Notes under the pieces: generated by a model | Told to the model about the DNA's origin: nothing | What the model saw: only the letters and a program-made list of their open reading frames with translations | The model's database searches: none | DNA from: Cytauxzoon felis | Lineage: Eukaryota; Apicomplexa; Aconoidasida; Piroplasmida; Theileriidae | Assembly (NCBI GenBank): GCA_020283715.1 | Contig: JAIQCW010000194.1 | Span: 1 to 13,414, forward strand | Length of the DNA: 13,414 nucleotides | Direction: 5' to 3' | Translations under genes and position numbers: made by a program | Shown here: piece by piece, positions 1 to 8,026 of the stretch | Layout of the letters: the number at the start of each line of letters is the position of its first letter | Position numbering within the stretch: position 1 is the first letter of the stretch

Positions 1-112
1 AGGTCCAATCCTCACCTTCACCACGATCTCTGGGAGTGGCTTTACTCTTTAGAGATAGATAATTGGAAGAGGCCTCCACGGCGAGTGGAACAGTGGATTG
101 GACCTCAGGTGG
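1..112. repeat. MR mosaic repeat in TypA-like gene intron (left end cut)
   Basis: The copy begins inside an A motif (AGGTCCAATCC at the window edge). It continues with C3 (CACGATCTCTGGGAGTGGC, then CTTTAGAGATAGAT), a diverged hinge (AATTGGAAGAG), cassette B4 (CCTCCACGGCGAGTGG) and a closing A motif, GGATTGGACCTCAGGTGG. It lies in the intron that follows the first TypA exon. C3 on the + strand followed by H and B4 is the right half of the usual head-to-head pair; the left half would be outside the window. Confidence 0.85.
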
Positions 113-154
113 ATGACATATGGATAGATAGTATTGTTTTGTGTGGATACATAC

Positions 155-559
155 CTCTAGTGCTTTTCTAAGAACGAAATTTGTTTGAGGTTTGGGTCCT
201 TCTACAACATCAACTAATAAACAGACACAGTCTACTATGTTCATGATTCTTTCAACTTCACCACCAAAATCTGCATGTCCTGGTGTGTCAACTATATTTA
301 AAATTGAATCTTTCCAATTGATTCTTGTGACTTTTGATGTTATCGTTATACCTCGTTCTCTCTCTAAATCCATTGAATCCATCATTCTGCTATTTGATAT
401 GTTTTCACCACTACATTTCAAAAATTCATCGATTAATGTTGTCTTTCCATGATCAACATGTGCTACAACTGCTACATTTCTAATTGTACTGAAATTATGA
501 AATCCTAAACTCCTTCTACAAAATTGCGATATAAATTTCCCTATCTGGAATGAATACAT
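155..559 (-). CDS. TypA/BipA-like translational GTPase, first exon (partial)
   Basis: On the minus strand an ATG at 559 opens 135 codons ending exactly at a GAG|GTATGT donor (155/154). The product is the N-terminal GTP-binding domain of a TypA/BipA-type translation-factor GTPase: G1 AHVDHGKT at residues 33-40, the switch I signature ERGITITS at about 68-75, G3 DTPGHADF at 91-98, then [12 protein letters not shown], the spacing seen in TypA/BipA rather than EF-Tu. Family members bind ribosomes and hydrolyse GTP. Roughly 27 residues precede the conserved core and contain K, R and Q but no acidic residue, compatible with an organelle presequence (apicoplast or mitochondrion; inferred, since the family is bacterial-type). 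G4, G5 and the C-terminal domains would be in exons left of the window. The following intron carries the mosaic repeat at 1-112. Confidence 0.9.
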
Positions 560-723
560 CCTCTATCAAGTCAATCCATGCGATAAACTAAAGTCTAATT
601 ACAACATCAACATTCCACATCACACTCCACATATTGGACCACAAAAATTTACAAAAAATATTCCATATTATTCAATAATAAATTCCAATTAAATTATTAA
701 AATTATAATTAAAATTTTTAATA
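560..723. promoter_or_regulatory. Divergent intergenic region between TypA-like gene and 69-aa gene
   Basis: This gap separates two divergently transcribed genes and should hold both promoters and 5' UTRs. Positions 655-720 are almost pure A/T with runs of AATTAAAATT type. No specific element is recognised and no MR sequence is present. Confidence 0.4.
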
Positions 724-1105
724 ATGTGGAGATCAGCTAACGTGACATTTTCCAAATATTCCATTGAACTCGCTCAAATACTCTGCAGGTAAGCATAAAA
801 CCATCCAAGGTATGAATGAAGTGGCAACAACGACCTCCAAAATTCACTTACATTCCATTTTACTCCCTTCGACTTTCCATGGATTAACTTCGCCTCTCTC
901 ATCTTCTTTTTCTTAGATGTTTGAAGGATCCGTTTAGGGACAAGGCGTTGAGTCGCTATAAACTTCAAATGAAACAAACAGATTATATAAATGGTACACC
1001 TCAACATCCAGGTAACATTATACGAATATATATTTTGATAATATCACATTTATAGAGTTTCATACGGAATTCAAGGAACCGTCTGCAAAGACTGAATCCC
1101 AATAA
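724..1105 (+). CDS. 69-aa conserved-looking small protein, three exons (function unknown)
   Basis: Exons are modelled at 724-788, 917-1011 and 1056-1105. The introns are 128 nt (GTAAGC...TTCTTAG) and 44 nt (GTAACA...TTATAG), and the frame closes through both junctions to a TAA at 1103-1105. The protein starts MWRSANVTFSKYSIELAQIL and has a basic middle (CLKDPFRDKALSRYKLQMK) and a polar tail ending KTESQ. The short amphipathic basic start and small size recall mitochondrial ribosomal or respiratory subunits, but this is inference and no family is recognised. The first intron is the only one above 53 nt in the window without an MR repeat. A minus-strand open frame across 774-1007 is taken as a shadow because it ignores the good splice signals. 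Confidence 0.55.
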
Positions 1106-1261
1106 TCTTGGAATCGCAATGCCTAAAACGACATCAATTTATAATTTACTGTAATAATTTTTTAATTTTAAGAAATATGACATATTTGTATATTTAATGG
1201 AGCTTTTTATATTATTTTAATTTTTTTTCCTCATGTGTATACTATACAGCTCGGAGGATAT

Positions 1262-2506
1262 ATGGAACCCTTACACAGTGAGGATGTACCAAATGATATC
1301 GCAAAAATAATAGAGTTAAATGATAAAAACAAGGGTATAGTTAATAAATATGGCATTAATCCTTATACATCAGGCAATGTGTGCCTCCTAAGGAATATTT
1401 ACTGGGGACAAGATGACATTCCTAAAGAATGTTCCTGCACATTCTCAAGATTACGTATGTTTCACCCTCATACACTAACGACCATTGTGATAAGTCATTG
1501 TATACTCCACCTGAGGTTTAATCCAACACTCTTCATCCTGCCGTCAGCTCTCCTAATTCATTCCCTCTAAAGAGTAGAGCCACTCCCAGAGATCGTGGTG
1601 AAGATCAGGTGGAAACCTCAAGTGGACTACCCGTAGCTGATCTCAGGGAAGCGGAGGGGGAAATAAATAGAAGAGGTTCCATGCAATGGCAAGGATAGTT
1701 GGATTGGACTTCAGGTGGAACGGCGACTGGTAAGGGAAAAGGTAGACATGAATATCCTTCGGGTAACAATTGTTCACTATTGATTTATTTTTTCTAGAGC
1801 GTATGGAATTGGATTGTGCGAATGGTATAAAGGATAATTGTGAGGAGAGTTTATGTGAGACATGTTGTATATTGAGTTTGAGTGATCGATTTTCTGGAGA
1901 ATATTTTGATTCATCACTGGGTTATCCAATAAATTGTAAGATGAGATGCTTCAACTCTCAAGTCATTACAAATATTACACTGGATTCCATCCAATTCATT
2001 AACGATTACCTCAAAATTATCAATAACATTTATCACCCATCATTACATCTACATAAACAACACGGTAAGTATACACTAAAAGAAGGAACAGACTATCATC
2101 CAATAGTAAATCCTATCTATTATATCTAGTCTTCCACTAGACATTCCACCTGAGGTCCAATCCTTGCCTACACTGTTCGTCCTGCAGACAGCTCTTCTAT
2201 TTACTTCCCCCTCAAACTCCCAGAGATCATTCTCGGGTATTCCACTCGAGGTCCAATCACTATACTTCCGCCACGATCTCCGGGAGTGGTTATACTCTTT
2301 AGAGATAGGTAATTAGAAGAGCTGTCTGCAGGACGAACAGTGTAGGCAAGGATTGACCTCAGGTGTAGTATTGACTGGAATAATTGTACATATTAATTAT
2401 AATAATTCATTTCTTAATTGCTAATATACAAAATATTGCAGATGAAATTACTGTTCCTACTCAGTATCATATATTACCGTTGAGTGAAAGGGATGAGATG
2501 TTATAA
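1262..2506 (+). CDS. 174-aa cysteine-rich protein, three exons with two repeat-filled introns (function unknown)
   Basis: Exons are modelled at 1262-1454, 1798-2064 and 2442-2506. Junctions are TTAC|GTATGT...TTCTAG|AG, giving CAG, and CACG|GTAAGT...TTGCAG|AT, giving GAT. The frame runs to TAA 2504-2506. The start ATG 1262 is the first in-frame ATG; the frame is open slightly further upstream, so a short upstream exon is possible (ACTATACAG just before could be an acceptor). The protein has about eleven Cys, clustered as CSC near the first junction, then DCANG, DNCEESLCETCC, and NCKMRCF, a spacing that could bind metal or form disulphides. No signal peptide follows the chosen start. The tail is LPLSERDEML. 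I do not recognise the family. Both introns (343 and 377 nt) are mostly MR sequence. Confidence 0.68.
1507..1718. repeat. MR mosaic repeat, intron 1 of the Cys-rich gene
   Basis: The order is A (CCACCTGAGGTTTAATCC), B1 in minus sense (CATCCTGCCGTCAGCTC), a degraded hinge, C3 in minus sense (CCACTCCCAGAGATCGTGG), an inner A (CCTCAAGTGG), C1 in plus sense (CCGTAGCTGATCTCAGGGAA), hinge, B3 (TTCCATGCAATGG) and a terminal A (GGATTGGACTTCAGGTGG). This is a complete head-to-head pair with different C and B modules on the two sides. Confidence 0.88.
2146..2365. repeat. MR mosaic repeat with 52-bp near-perfect inverted arms, intron 2 of the Cys-rich gene
   Basis: The arms at 2147-2199 and 2314-2365 are reverse complements with one inserted C as the only difference. 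They contain A, a spacer (CTTGCCTACACTGTTCGTCC) that I see in no other copy, B2 and the hinge start. Between them lie a C2-like module in minus sense, an inner A (CCACTCGAGGTCCAATC) and C3 in plus sense. The identical private spacer in both arms points to recent arm copying or gene conversion within this element. Confidence 0.92.
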
Positions 2507-2575
2507 ACGAGGAAAATTCTTGAATAATATAATGTGAGAAAATTTATACTGTATTTATTAATAGTTTATGTAAGA

Positions 2576-3580
2576 ATGTCAGATGATTTAGATTGTATTA
2601 CAATTTTGGGTCTCCAGAGTATCTTAGCTGTGACATCTTTTATATTCTGCCTTTATACATGTAGAAATGTTAAGGTACAGTTCAAGAGATCTAATAGTAG
2701 CAATGAATATTATTATTCACCTATTAATATCATAAACAATAATGATATTACGAATATCAATAATAAAAATGCTATTAAAATGGTTATGAATAAAATAGAA
2801 TTACCAAATAAAAGGAAAAAGGTTGACTCAACCATCAATAATGATGACATTCAACTCTTAAATAACTTGATATCAGATGCCAACACATCCTCAATCTTAA
2901 ATAAAAACTCAATAAAAATCATTAGTGACACGATCGATAATGAAAAATTCACCATAGAACAATGTATCAACACTATTTCTTATGAATTCGGTAGTTATCT
3001 CAACATAACATAATCACACATTCAGTAACTCTCTATGGTACCGATAAACTACAACAAGCGGATATAAACTTATTACTCAATAATATACACTCAATACACA
3101 ACATCACGTACGTTAAACCCTATACACAAAGGAGTTTGCGGATGCTCCACTAGATGTCCAATGCAACTCTTTTTCTCTCCACCTGAGGTCAATCCTGCCG
3201 TCAGCTTCCTTATTTATCTCCCCTTCCAGCTCCCGTAGATCGCTTCCAGGTTCCACTTCCACTTGAGGTTACATCCTTATTACCTTCACGTTCTTCCGGG
3301 TTGACAATATACCGAGGATGATCTACGGGAATCCGAGGGGAGGTAAATAGAAGAGCTGTCTGCAAGACGAAGTAAGTTGGATTGGGCCGGCTGGAAGACA
3401 ATGATTTAACGGTAGTGTTGCTCATTGTCGCTCTTATTCTTCGATAATAATAATATTTAGTCAATTGGATTATATAGAGGTATTGGTGATACTTTTATTA
3501 TTGGATCGGATTATTATAAAGTCTTTTCAACCTTTGGTACTTTTATTATCGATTGTAATCATCACAACAAACGTAAATGA
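2576..3580 (+). CDS. 199-aa single-pass membrane protein, three exons (function unknown)
   Basis: Exons are modelled at 2576-2990, 3026-3107 and 3478-3580. The 35-nt first intron (GTAGTT...ATTCAG) removes an in-frame stop. The second (3108-3477, GTACGT...TATATAG) holds an MR element. Frames join as TTCG|TA and AC|A, ending TGA 3578-3580. The protein starts MSDDLDCITILGL with a hydrophobic stretch at about residues 8-26 followed by CRNVKVQFKR, a type III-like signal anchor. An Asn-rich low-complexity part and a basic NKRKK follow. The C-terminal 80 residues look folded (FTIEQCINTISYEF, GIGDTFIIGSDYYKVFSTFG). No family is recognised. The frame is open upstream to a GTG at 2534, but 2576 is the first ATG. 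Only about 70 nt separate it from the previous stop. Confidence 0.6.
3147..3390. repeat. MR mosaic repeat, intron 2 of the 199-aa membrane-protein gene
   Basis: The copy begins with a diverged A (CCACTAGATGTCCAATGC) and a second A (CCACCTGAGGTCAATCC). B1 minus, the hinge and C2 minus (TCCAGCTCCCGTAGATCGCTTCC) follow, then inner A motifs (CCACTTGAGGTTACATCC). A central segment TTCACGTTCTTCCGGGTTGA resembles the centre of the 11811-12424 cluster. Then come C4 plus (CCGAGGATGATCTACGGGAA), hinge, B2 (CTGTCTGCAAGACGAA) and a decayed terminal A. Confidence 0.85.
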
Positions 3581-3642
3581 AATCAATACAAATCAACTCT
3601 CACATCTACTCAAAGTTAGAATAACAGATCATCAATGATCAC

Positions 3643-4109
3643 ATGGACGGTCACCCACAAGATTGGAATCTGAATACAGTATCCTTTTCCATTGCATGGA
3701 GCTTCTATATTTACTTATCTCTAAAGAGTATAGCCACTCCCGGAGATCGTGGCGATAATGGAGGTAGTAGTTATGTAACCTCAAGTGGAACCCGTAGCTG
3801 ATCTCAGGGAAGCGGAGGGGGAGGTAAATAGAAGAGCTCCACAGCAGTGGGAAATAAGAGACAGAATGTAAAATCTCTTGTCGACAAAAATTCAGTTGTA
3901 AATTCTTTATAGCATCCCATTTAATTGTATGTTAAATTAATGTATAGGACTATGAAATTCGGGTGGATGAATTGGCATGTATGGTATTGATGATGTCTAG
4001 CATGAGATCGAACATTGAAGTTGGTGAAAGTGATATTACAAGTGTATTGGAATCTGTACGTGGTGGTGTGGTGCGTCGTTCTAGTAGGATAAGGAAGAGT
4101 AATAGATGA
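3643..4109 (+). CDS. 65-aa small protein with basic C-terminus, two exons (function unknown)
   Basis: Exon 1 is modelled at 3643-3678 (MDGHPQDWNLNT) and ends at ACA|GTATCC. Exon 2, 3948-4109, follows the acceptor ATGTATAG and closes with TGA 4107-4109; both junctions are phase 0. The second exon encodes an acidic-to-hydrophobic helix (DYEIRVDELACMVLMMSSMR), then ESDITSVLESV and a very basic end, RRSSRIRKSNR, that could be a nuclear-localisation or nucleic-acid contact. The intron (269 nt) holds an MR element. Exon 2 is supported by its frame and the clean acceptor. Exon 1 is weaker and could instead be 5' UTR, with the true start elsewhere. A minus-strand open frame at 3921-4181 is treated as a shadow. 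Confidence 0.5.
3687..3852. repeat. MR mosaic repeat, intron of the 65-aa gene
   Basis: The order is B3 minus (TTCCATTGCATGGAGC), hinge, C3 minus, a unique inner spacer, inner A (ACCTCAAGTGG), C1 plus, hinge and a B3/B4-like decayed cassette (CTCCACAGCAGTGG). Both outer A motifs are missing. Positions 3734-3834 are an exact reverse complement of 12794-12894. Confidence 0.88.
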
Positions 4110-4394
4110 GAATGGAAGAGATAAAGAATGAGTACAAGTAATTAAATGAATGGTACAGATGAAGCAGTAAATATTGTACAATGGCGAGATTATATGTATA
4201 TTGACTCATAAATGAAATGATAACAAATATAAAATGAATCTTTTTATTAATAAATTTACATTACATGATGGTGGGGTATGGATAGAAATATAAATGATAA
4301 TGTTCTATTGAAACTCGAAATAAATAATGGCATTAATTGATCATTTTATGATTTTAATTTTATTTGAATTTATTTAATGTAAATTATATTACTA
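4110..4394. other. Intergenic region upstream of the MIF4G gene
   Basis: This AT-rich gap contains the 3' end of the 65-aa gene and the promoter/5' UTR of the next gene. Runs such as TTTTTATTAATAAATTT near 4240 could serve polyadenylation. No repeat of the MR family and no RNA gene is seen. Confidence 0.4.
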
Positions 4395-5865
4395 ATGGAC
4401 AAGATAGATTCGTTGTCTATAAATAATTCTAATTATAATACACCACCATCAGTTACAACTGAATCTAACCATAATAATAATCACAAGTATGTCTAAATAT
4501 CACAATTTCATTTTATATTCATTAATTTTTAGTGATTCTTTTAAAAATGTTAAACAAGAATCTATTTTACAATCTAAACCAGGTATTTACCACACTCACT
4601 TCTTCATCTATACTTATATCATTAGATGTATGGAAACCATTATCTAAAAATGGACCAATCACACCCATAGAAAACATCTGTAGAAACATCAAAGGAAACC
4701 TCAATAAGCTCACCATTGAAAAATTCGAAACACTCACTGAAAAAATCGCAATCCAATGTGAGAATATAGATAACTACAACGACATCCTCCTTATTGTCGA
4801 TCTCATCATTAATAAAGCTGTATCTGAACCAGATTGGTCCGAAATGTACTCTGATCTATGTCAAGTAAGTGTTTTACATATAGTCAAAGTCCGATTCCAC
4901 TCGAGGTACAGTCATACTCTTCTTCCCCACTCGCCGTGGTGGCCTCTCTATTTACCTCACCTCGACTCCCATGGATCGTCTCGGATACTTCGCCACGATC
5001 TCCGGGAGTGGCTCCACCCTTCAGGGATAGGTAAATAGAAGAGCTGACGGCAGGATGACGATAGGTGGAAGTGGAAGAGGGGAAGGTGGATTGGATTTCA
5101 GGTAGAGATTGCTACTACTATATCATACGTTCTATTGTTATTATTCATGTTATATTTGATATATAGATATTATTTTGGCGTTCTCGTGAGTATATTGTGG
5201 ATGGTAAGCGTTTATCGTTTGCTAGTGCATTATTAACGAAGATTCAACGTGAGTATGAGAGTACCCCTCGTGATTTTGAGGATAGGTTATGTGATGATGA
5301 GTATGAGTTGTATGTTAAGAAATTAAAGACACGTGTATTGGGTGTTGTAAAGATGATTGGTGAATTATTTCAGAGGAGGATGTTGGGTTTTAAGATAGTA
5401 AATAAAGTAGTATATGATTTGGTTATGAATAAGGAGGAACCTCATGAATATTTTATAGAATGTTTTATACAATTGATATATAGTACTGGTTATTATATTG
5501 ATTGTAATGATTCATATCGTCCTGTATTAGATTTATGGTTTGGTCGTTTAAAAGAATTATTACTTAAGAAATGTTATTCTAAAAGGATCAAATGTATTAT
5601 ACAGGATGTTATTAATCTGCCTAAAGCACAGTGGCATAAAAAAATACATAAAGAAACTGCTAAAGCATTAAATGATCTCCGAGAACAAATACAATCTGAA
5701 GATATACTTGGTGGATCTGCGCTTGCCGCACAATTCGGACATATCCTCATTGTAGGACAACGATATAACTTAAATGCCAACTGCACCTATGGTGATTATA
5801 TGAAGAAACAAGAACACCTTTATAAAGATAAGAAACATAACAGCAACAATAACCATAAACACTGA
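4395..5865 (+). CDS. MIF4G-domain protein, eIF4G-like, 359 aa, four exons
   Basis: Exons are modelled at 4395-4486, 4533-4582, 4626-4864 and 5167-5865. All introns are GT-AG (46, 43 and 302 nt), and the frame closes at TGA 5863-5865. After an Asn-rich start, the domain begins near residue 60 (IENICRNIKGNLNKLTIEKF). It shows the MIF4G helical-repeat signatures in order: VDLIINKAVSEPDWSEMYSDLCQ (split here by position), LLTKIQREYE near 149-158, VVKMIGELFQRRML near 187-199, and RIKCIIQDVINL. MIF4G domains bind eIF4A and RNA in translation initiation. At 359 residues it is hardly more than the domain; no long N-terminal PABP/eIF4E-binding region or C-terminal MA3 domain is present, so it could be a minimal eIF4G or a related scaffold. 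The last intron carries an MR element. Confidence 0.9.
4897..5104. repeat. MR mosaic repeat, intron 3 of the MIF4G gene
   Basis: The order is A (CCACTCGAGGTACAG), B4 minus (CCACTCGCCGTGGTGG), hinge, a C2-like minus module (CGACTCCCATGGATCG), C3 plus (CCACGATCTCCGGGAGTGG followed by a variant, CTTCAGGGATAGG), hinge, B1 (GCTGACGGCAGGATGA) and a terminal A (GGATTGGATTTCAGG). The CTTCAGGGATAGG variant recurs at 12900-12915. Confidence 0.87.
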
Positions 5866-6365
5866 CATTTTTAATGTAGTTCACTAAATCAATACATACA
5901 TACATTTGTAAAAACACAATAGACGAGGTGTTGGATACTCCACATTAGGTTATATCTGTAATAGGTACAACCTCGCATTCTCTTACATCCCAATAACAAT
6001 GGTGTATTCTTATTCATTTCCTTCTAACTGCTATAAATATCATCCCGGGGATTGTGGCTGAAATTATAATGTTCCTGCCCCATTGTTGTTAATTTACCCC
6101 AGTATGTGAATTTTCAAAATGTTGAAATAACAAGGGATGTTTTATATAATATAGACAATTGAATTTCCGTTATTTTGTCAAATTAAATATTGTTATAATT
6201 CAACTGTATAATTTGTGTTTTCTGTTAGTTTTGTAATTTTGTATATATTGTTGCCCCATTATTCATAGTAGTTGTATGGAAGTAGTAAAATCGTAGCATT
6301 TATCACCTGAATGATAACATCATCCAATAATATGTTACCAATTGCTTTACTATGCCAATTGGAGA
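5866..6365. promoter_or_regulatory. Upstream region of the FAINT gene, no gene seen
   Basis: About 500 nt without a supported gene. It holds the 3' UTR of the MIF4G gene and the promoter/5' UTR of the FAINT gene. Two similar patches, CCTGCCCCATTGTTGTTAAT (about 6072-6091) and GTTGCCCCATTATTCATAG (about 6251-6269), stand out from the AT-rich background. No tRNA cloverleaf and no MR motif are seen. Confidence 0.35.
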
Positions 6366-7951
6366 ATGCATTTCTTTACATTTGTATTCATCGCACTATG
6401 TAAATATTCAATCGTAGGGGAACGACGTATTAAACGTGTTGATGTTGATATAAAAATTAAGGAGGGAACAGATGAAATTGAAGTGTCAAAAGGAGATACT
6501 GGTAATGTTATTGCCTATAACATTAAACCTAAAATTGACTGTGGATTTCGCAAAATTTCGGATGACAAGCGCCTATTTTACTTATCCAGAGATGGAGATA
6601 ATTTCGAAGCAGCAGAAGTTTTATACTTGAAGGGTATTAAAGGACCTATTCTTGTCAGACTGAATTTTAAAAGTACTAAAGTTCGTGGCGAATTTAGGTA
6701 CACTTACTATCTCCGGTTTCTTGACGAGTGGAGAATGGTTACGAATCATATTTATAACTTTACTGTAAATAAATTATTTAAATGTAAACCTGACAGTCAA
6801 GGGAAGTTGATTCCTCCAAATTTAATAGTACTTGATGTTAATGAAAGAGGAAGTAATGATAAGTATGAAGTTGAATGCATTAAAGAGGGTGATAACAAAT
6901 GGAACATTAAGTTCATTCCAAAGAGTGGATGTCATATATTGATAATAACTGCTGGTAAAGGATCTATATGGTTTCTAGGTGGGAATCATAAAGTTCCTGA
7001 TGAGGTTAATGTATCAATTGCAGATGAAGTTGTTGTTTCATTAACATTCAAGGACCCTAAAGGTGAAAAGGAACCAGAGACAGTCATATATAGACCACAT
7101 CCAGGATTAAAGTCTGATCGCGATATGCTATATGTTGATGATGAAGATGATAAAAAGAAGGTGGGTACTATTGGTGAAGATGAACGCAGGGACGAAGAAG
7201 AGGAAGAAGATGAACAGGGAGTAATAGAAGATCCAACTGAATGGACAGATGGAATAGATGTCACTGAAGAAGAGATGGAAAAATTGGCTGAACTCCAGGA
7301 AGAAAACTACAGGATGAAAGAGTTGACAAAGAGGTTATTGAACCCGAAGCCGATCTCGGGGAGGCGGAGGGGGAACTAATTGAAGAAGGCGCCACGCCGA
7401 GTGGAGAAGATATTGAACCTGAAATCGATCTCAGGGAGGCGGAAGAGAGAGTAGAAGAAGTACTAGAAGAGGAGGAGCAGGAATCTGAAGTCGATATCGA
7501 GGAGCTGGAAGAGGAAGAAGAAATATTACCTGATTATTATCTGGATGATTACTTTAAAGATTTGAAGCCGATTACACTAGACATTTACAATCATGAGACT
7601 GAAGGATTGGAAGTTAAGATTAAGTCATATCCAAAGCACTCATCTACTATTCACACATGTATACCAAAGAAAGGTTATATTATCGATTCATTATATGATT
7701 CACAACGTGGAGAAACGGTATGGAGGAAGTATAAACATGATAAATATGCTGTAGTGGCCCTTGTTTATACACGTAAAACTCAACTGATTGTACTATTTGT
7801 AATTGATGTAAATCCAAATAAATCTAAAGTCTTATACTATAGGAATTTACCATCATCTGGATGGAGAGAACGTTATAGAGAATCATTAGATCAATGTTAT
7901 TTAGATACTATAATTAAAGGAGAATGGAGAATCTCCGAAAAAGTTTTGTAA
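6366..7951 (+). CDS. Secreted FAINT (DUF529)-domain protein with acidic repeat linker
   Basis: The first ATG (6366) gives a signal peptide, MHFFTFVFIALCKYSIVG. Then come FAINT-like domains at residues about 23-135 and 152-245 (NLIVLDVNERG, FIPKSGCHILIITAGKGSIW), an acidic linker at about 255-381, and a third domain at 383-500 (KPITLDIYNHETEGLEVKI, CIPKKGYIIDSLYDS). FAINT proteins are abundant, often secreted piroplasm proteins; several are exported into the host cell in Theileria (family knowledge). The frame moves by one base between 7292 and 7379. A 53-nt intron, 7260-7312 (GTCACT...CTACAG), would join exons 6366-7259 and 7313-7951 into 510 aa, but that stretch also reads as acidic coding sequence (MEKLAELQEEN), so a one-base loss or an assembly error is equally possible. 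The linker includes three tandem units related to the MR repeats. Downstream strand-convergent neighbour: the WRAP53-like gene. Confidence 0.85.
7260..7312 (+). other. Candidate 53-nt intron or frameshift zone in the FAINT gene
   Basis: Removing this segment (GTCACT donor, CTACAG acceptor) joins two open frames in phase 0 (GID|DER). The donor is weaker than the GTAAGT/GTATGT used elsewhere in the window. Without removal, the first frame stops at 7377-7379, inside repeat unit 1. Confidence 0.45.
7340..7520 (+). repeat. Coding, in-frame MR-related tandem repeat (three units) in the FAINT linker
   Basis: Units start near 7340, 7415 and 7481. They encode EPEADLGEAEGELIEEG, EPEIDLREAEERVEEV and ESEVDIEELEEEEE. 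Unit 1 aligns with MR modules C1-H-B4: GATCTCGGGGAGGCGGAGGG matches GATCTCAGGGAAGCGGAGGG, followed by CCACGCCGAGTGGAG matching B4. The closest non-coding match in the window is 11317-11389, where by eye about four bases in five agree. Conversely, C1 copies in introns read V-A-D-L-R-E-A-E-G-E in the matching frame. Confidence 0.82.
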
Positions 7952-8026
7952 TTTGTCAAATACCAAATAGGTATCTTAATTTAATGTAGATTTAAGTTCA
8001 TATACATATATAATACATTGTAATAA

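Noticed and set aside
192..452. Plus-strand open frame of 86 codons
   Set aside because: It lies opposite the TypA-like exon, whose GTPase motifs are unmistakable.
774..1007. Minus-strand open frame of 77 codons
   Set aside because: It is antisense to the spliced 69-aa model, crosses its intron, and shows no family resemblance.
2146..2365. Classical MITE with target-site duplication
   Set aside because: Inverted termini are present, but I could not find convincing duplications next to this or other copies, so no transposase family is claimed.
3210..3464. Minus-strand open frame of 84 codons, and similar ones at 9524-9715, 11981-12220 and 12781-12963
   Set aside because: These are open frames through MR repeats inside introns, with the same peptides recurring (such as SALLFTSP); they have no independent gene support.
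3921..4181. Minus-strand open frame of 86 codons, Thr/His-rich
   Set aside because: It is antisense to exon 2 of the 65-aa gene, which has a better acceptor, frame and composition.
6040..6130. Possible tRNA or structured RNA around CATCCCGGGGATTGTGG
   Set aside because: No acceptor stem or T-loop pattern could be formed; the local palindrome is too short.
6986..7264. Minus-strand Ser-rich open frame of 92 codons
   Set aside because: Poly-Ser here is just the complement of the GAA/GAT-rich acidic linker.
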